Below are positions 5,195 to 5,496 of a stretch of 5,496 nucleotides of DNA, one piece after another. Each line of letters begins with the position of its first letter. Positions within the stretch are counted from its first letter, which is position 1. The position numbers and the translations under genes are program-made. The stretch lies in NCBI GenBank assembly GCA_012270665.1, contig JAAXHY010000505.1, forward strand, positions 1 through 5,496, given 5' to 3'. The notes under the pieces were generated by a model. It was not told the DNA's origin, ran no database searches, and worked only from the letters and a program-made list of their open reading frames with translations. The DNA comes from Dehalococcoidia bacterium (GTDB lineage: Bacteria; Chloroflexota; Dehalococcoidia; SAR202; UBA11138).

Positions 5195-5496
5195 GTGAAC
5201 GACTCGGCGCCAATTTTCCAGGTCAATGATCTAAGTCTCTATTACGAGACGTTCCGCGCCCTCAGAGACATAAACATGGGCATCAACCGCTACTCGGTTA
5301 CCGCGCTCATCGGGCCGTCCGGCTGCGGCAAGAGTACCCTGCTCCGCTGCTTCAACCGCATGAACGACCTCATCCCCGGCGCCCGTATAGATGGCGAGAT
5401 CCTCTTCGAGGACTCCAACCTGTACGCCGACGCGGTTGACGCCACCGAGATTCGCTCCCGCATCGGCATGGTCTTCCAGCGCCCCAACCCGTTCCC
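5195..5496 (+). CDS. pstB: Phosphate ABC transporter ATP-binding protein PstB, 3'-truncated by window edge
   Basis: One hundred codons of the cytoplasmic ATPase that powers the Pst importer are visible; the family is usually about 250-280 aa, so more than half lies beyond the window. After a GTG start the protein begins [17 protein letters not shown]. The Walker A motif GPSGCGKST (about residues 39-47) is followed by [19 protein letters not shown], a stretch typical of PstB. The sequence ends in the Q-loop [10 protein letters not shown], whose 'PNPF' is a strong PstB marker that separates it from other ABC ATPases. The signature motif, Walker B and H-loop are not in the window. The start is supported by GGAGGAG four bases upstream and by the one-base gap to the pstA stop. 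Many pst operons continue with phoU, but that is not visible here. Confidence 0.95.
   Translation, partial: MNDSAPIFQVNDLSLYYETFRALRDINMGINRYSVTALIGPSGCGKSTLLRCFNRMNDLIPGARIDGEILFEDSNLYADAVDATEIRSRIGMVFQRPNPF

Noticed and set aside
4392..5198. 268-codon open frame on the + strand overlapping pstA in another frame
   Set aside because: It is an Arg/Pro/His-rich shadow of a GC-rich coding region, while PstA is conserved throughout in its own frame.
1..5496. CRISPR arrays, tRNA or rRNA genes, insertion sequences
   Set aside because: No spaced direct repeats of suitable length, no tRNA-like folds or conserved rRNA words, and no transposase-like frame or terminal inverted repeats were found on reading both strands.

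Overview
The window (roughly 60% GC by eye) holds an ordinary bacterial housekeeping and transport locus, with the regulatory detail concentrated in its intergenic gaps. From left to right it contains the 3' part of a Uma2-family (DUF820) nuclease-like gene on the + strand, a complete dnaA on the - strand, a 229-bp divergent regulatory gap, and then on the + strand a phosphate-specific ABC transporter operon: pstS, pstC, pstA and the first 100 codons of pstB, which runs off the right edge.

The organism is a bacterium. The combination of a Uma2 gene with a coiled-coil tail, a lipoprotein-type PstS, a DnaA with an 'AGGL' box VII region, and ATA isoleucine codons used freely in a GC-rich genome would fit Chloroflexota (Dehalococcoidia-like). 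This is an inference from style and not from any marker, so it is held loosely.

Region 1-529 is the Uma2 C-terminus, ending in an Ala/Glu/Arg heptad coiled coil. Bases 530-608 are a short convergent gap with no convincing terminator. Bases 609-1988 are dnaA, best started at 1988, where a GAGGA ribosome site lies 5 nt upstream; an in-frame ATG at 2093 is judged spurious. Bases 1989-2217 carry a candidate extended -10 promoter for dnaA, an inverted repeat, and six units at 11-bp period built on TTAA/CTGTTAA. This series looks like a tandem Pho box and ends just upstream of a candidate pstS -10.

PstS (lipoprotein) captures phosphate outside the membrane, PstC and PstA form the channel, and PstB hydrolyses ATP to drive import. 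The pstS-pstC gap (121 bp) contains a long GC-rich hairpin without a U-tract, suited to differential expression of the binding protein over the membrane parts. pstC-pstA overlap by one base (TAATG) and pstA-pstB are one base apart, so these three are probably translationally coupled.

No new gene system is evident. The points most worth a second look are the tandem Pho-box array between dnaA and pstS, the departures of this DnaA from consensus in its P-loop and DNA-recognition helix, the position of dnaA beside the pst operon rather than beside dnaN in the part visible, and the pstS-pstC hairpin.
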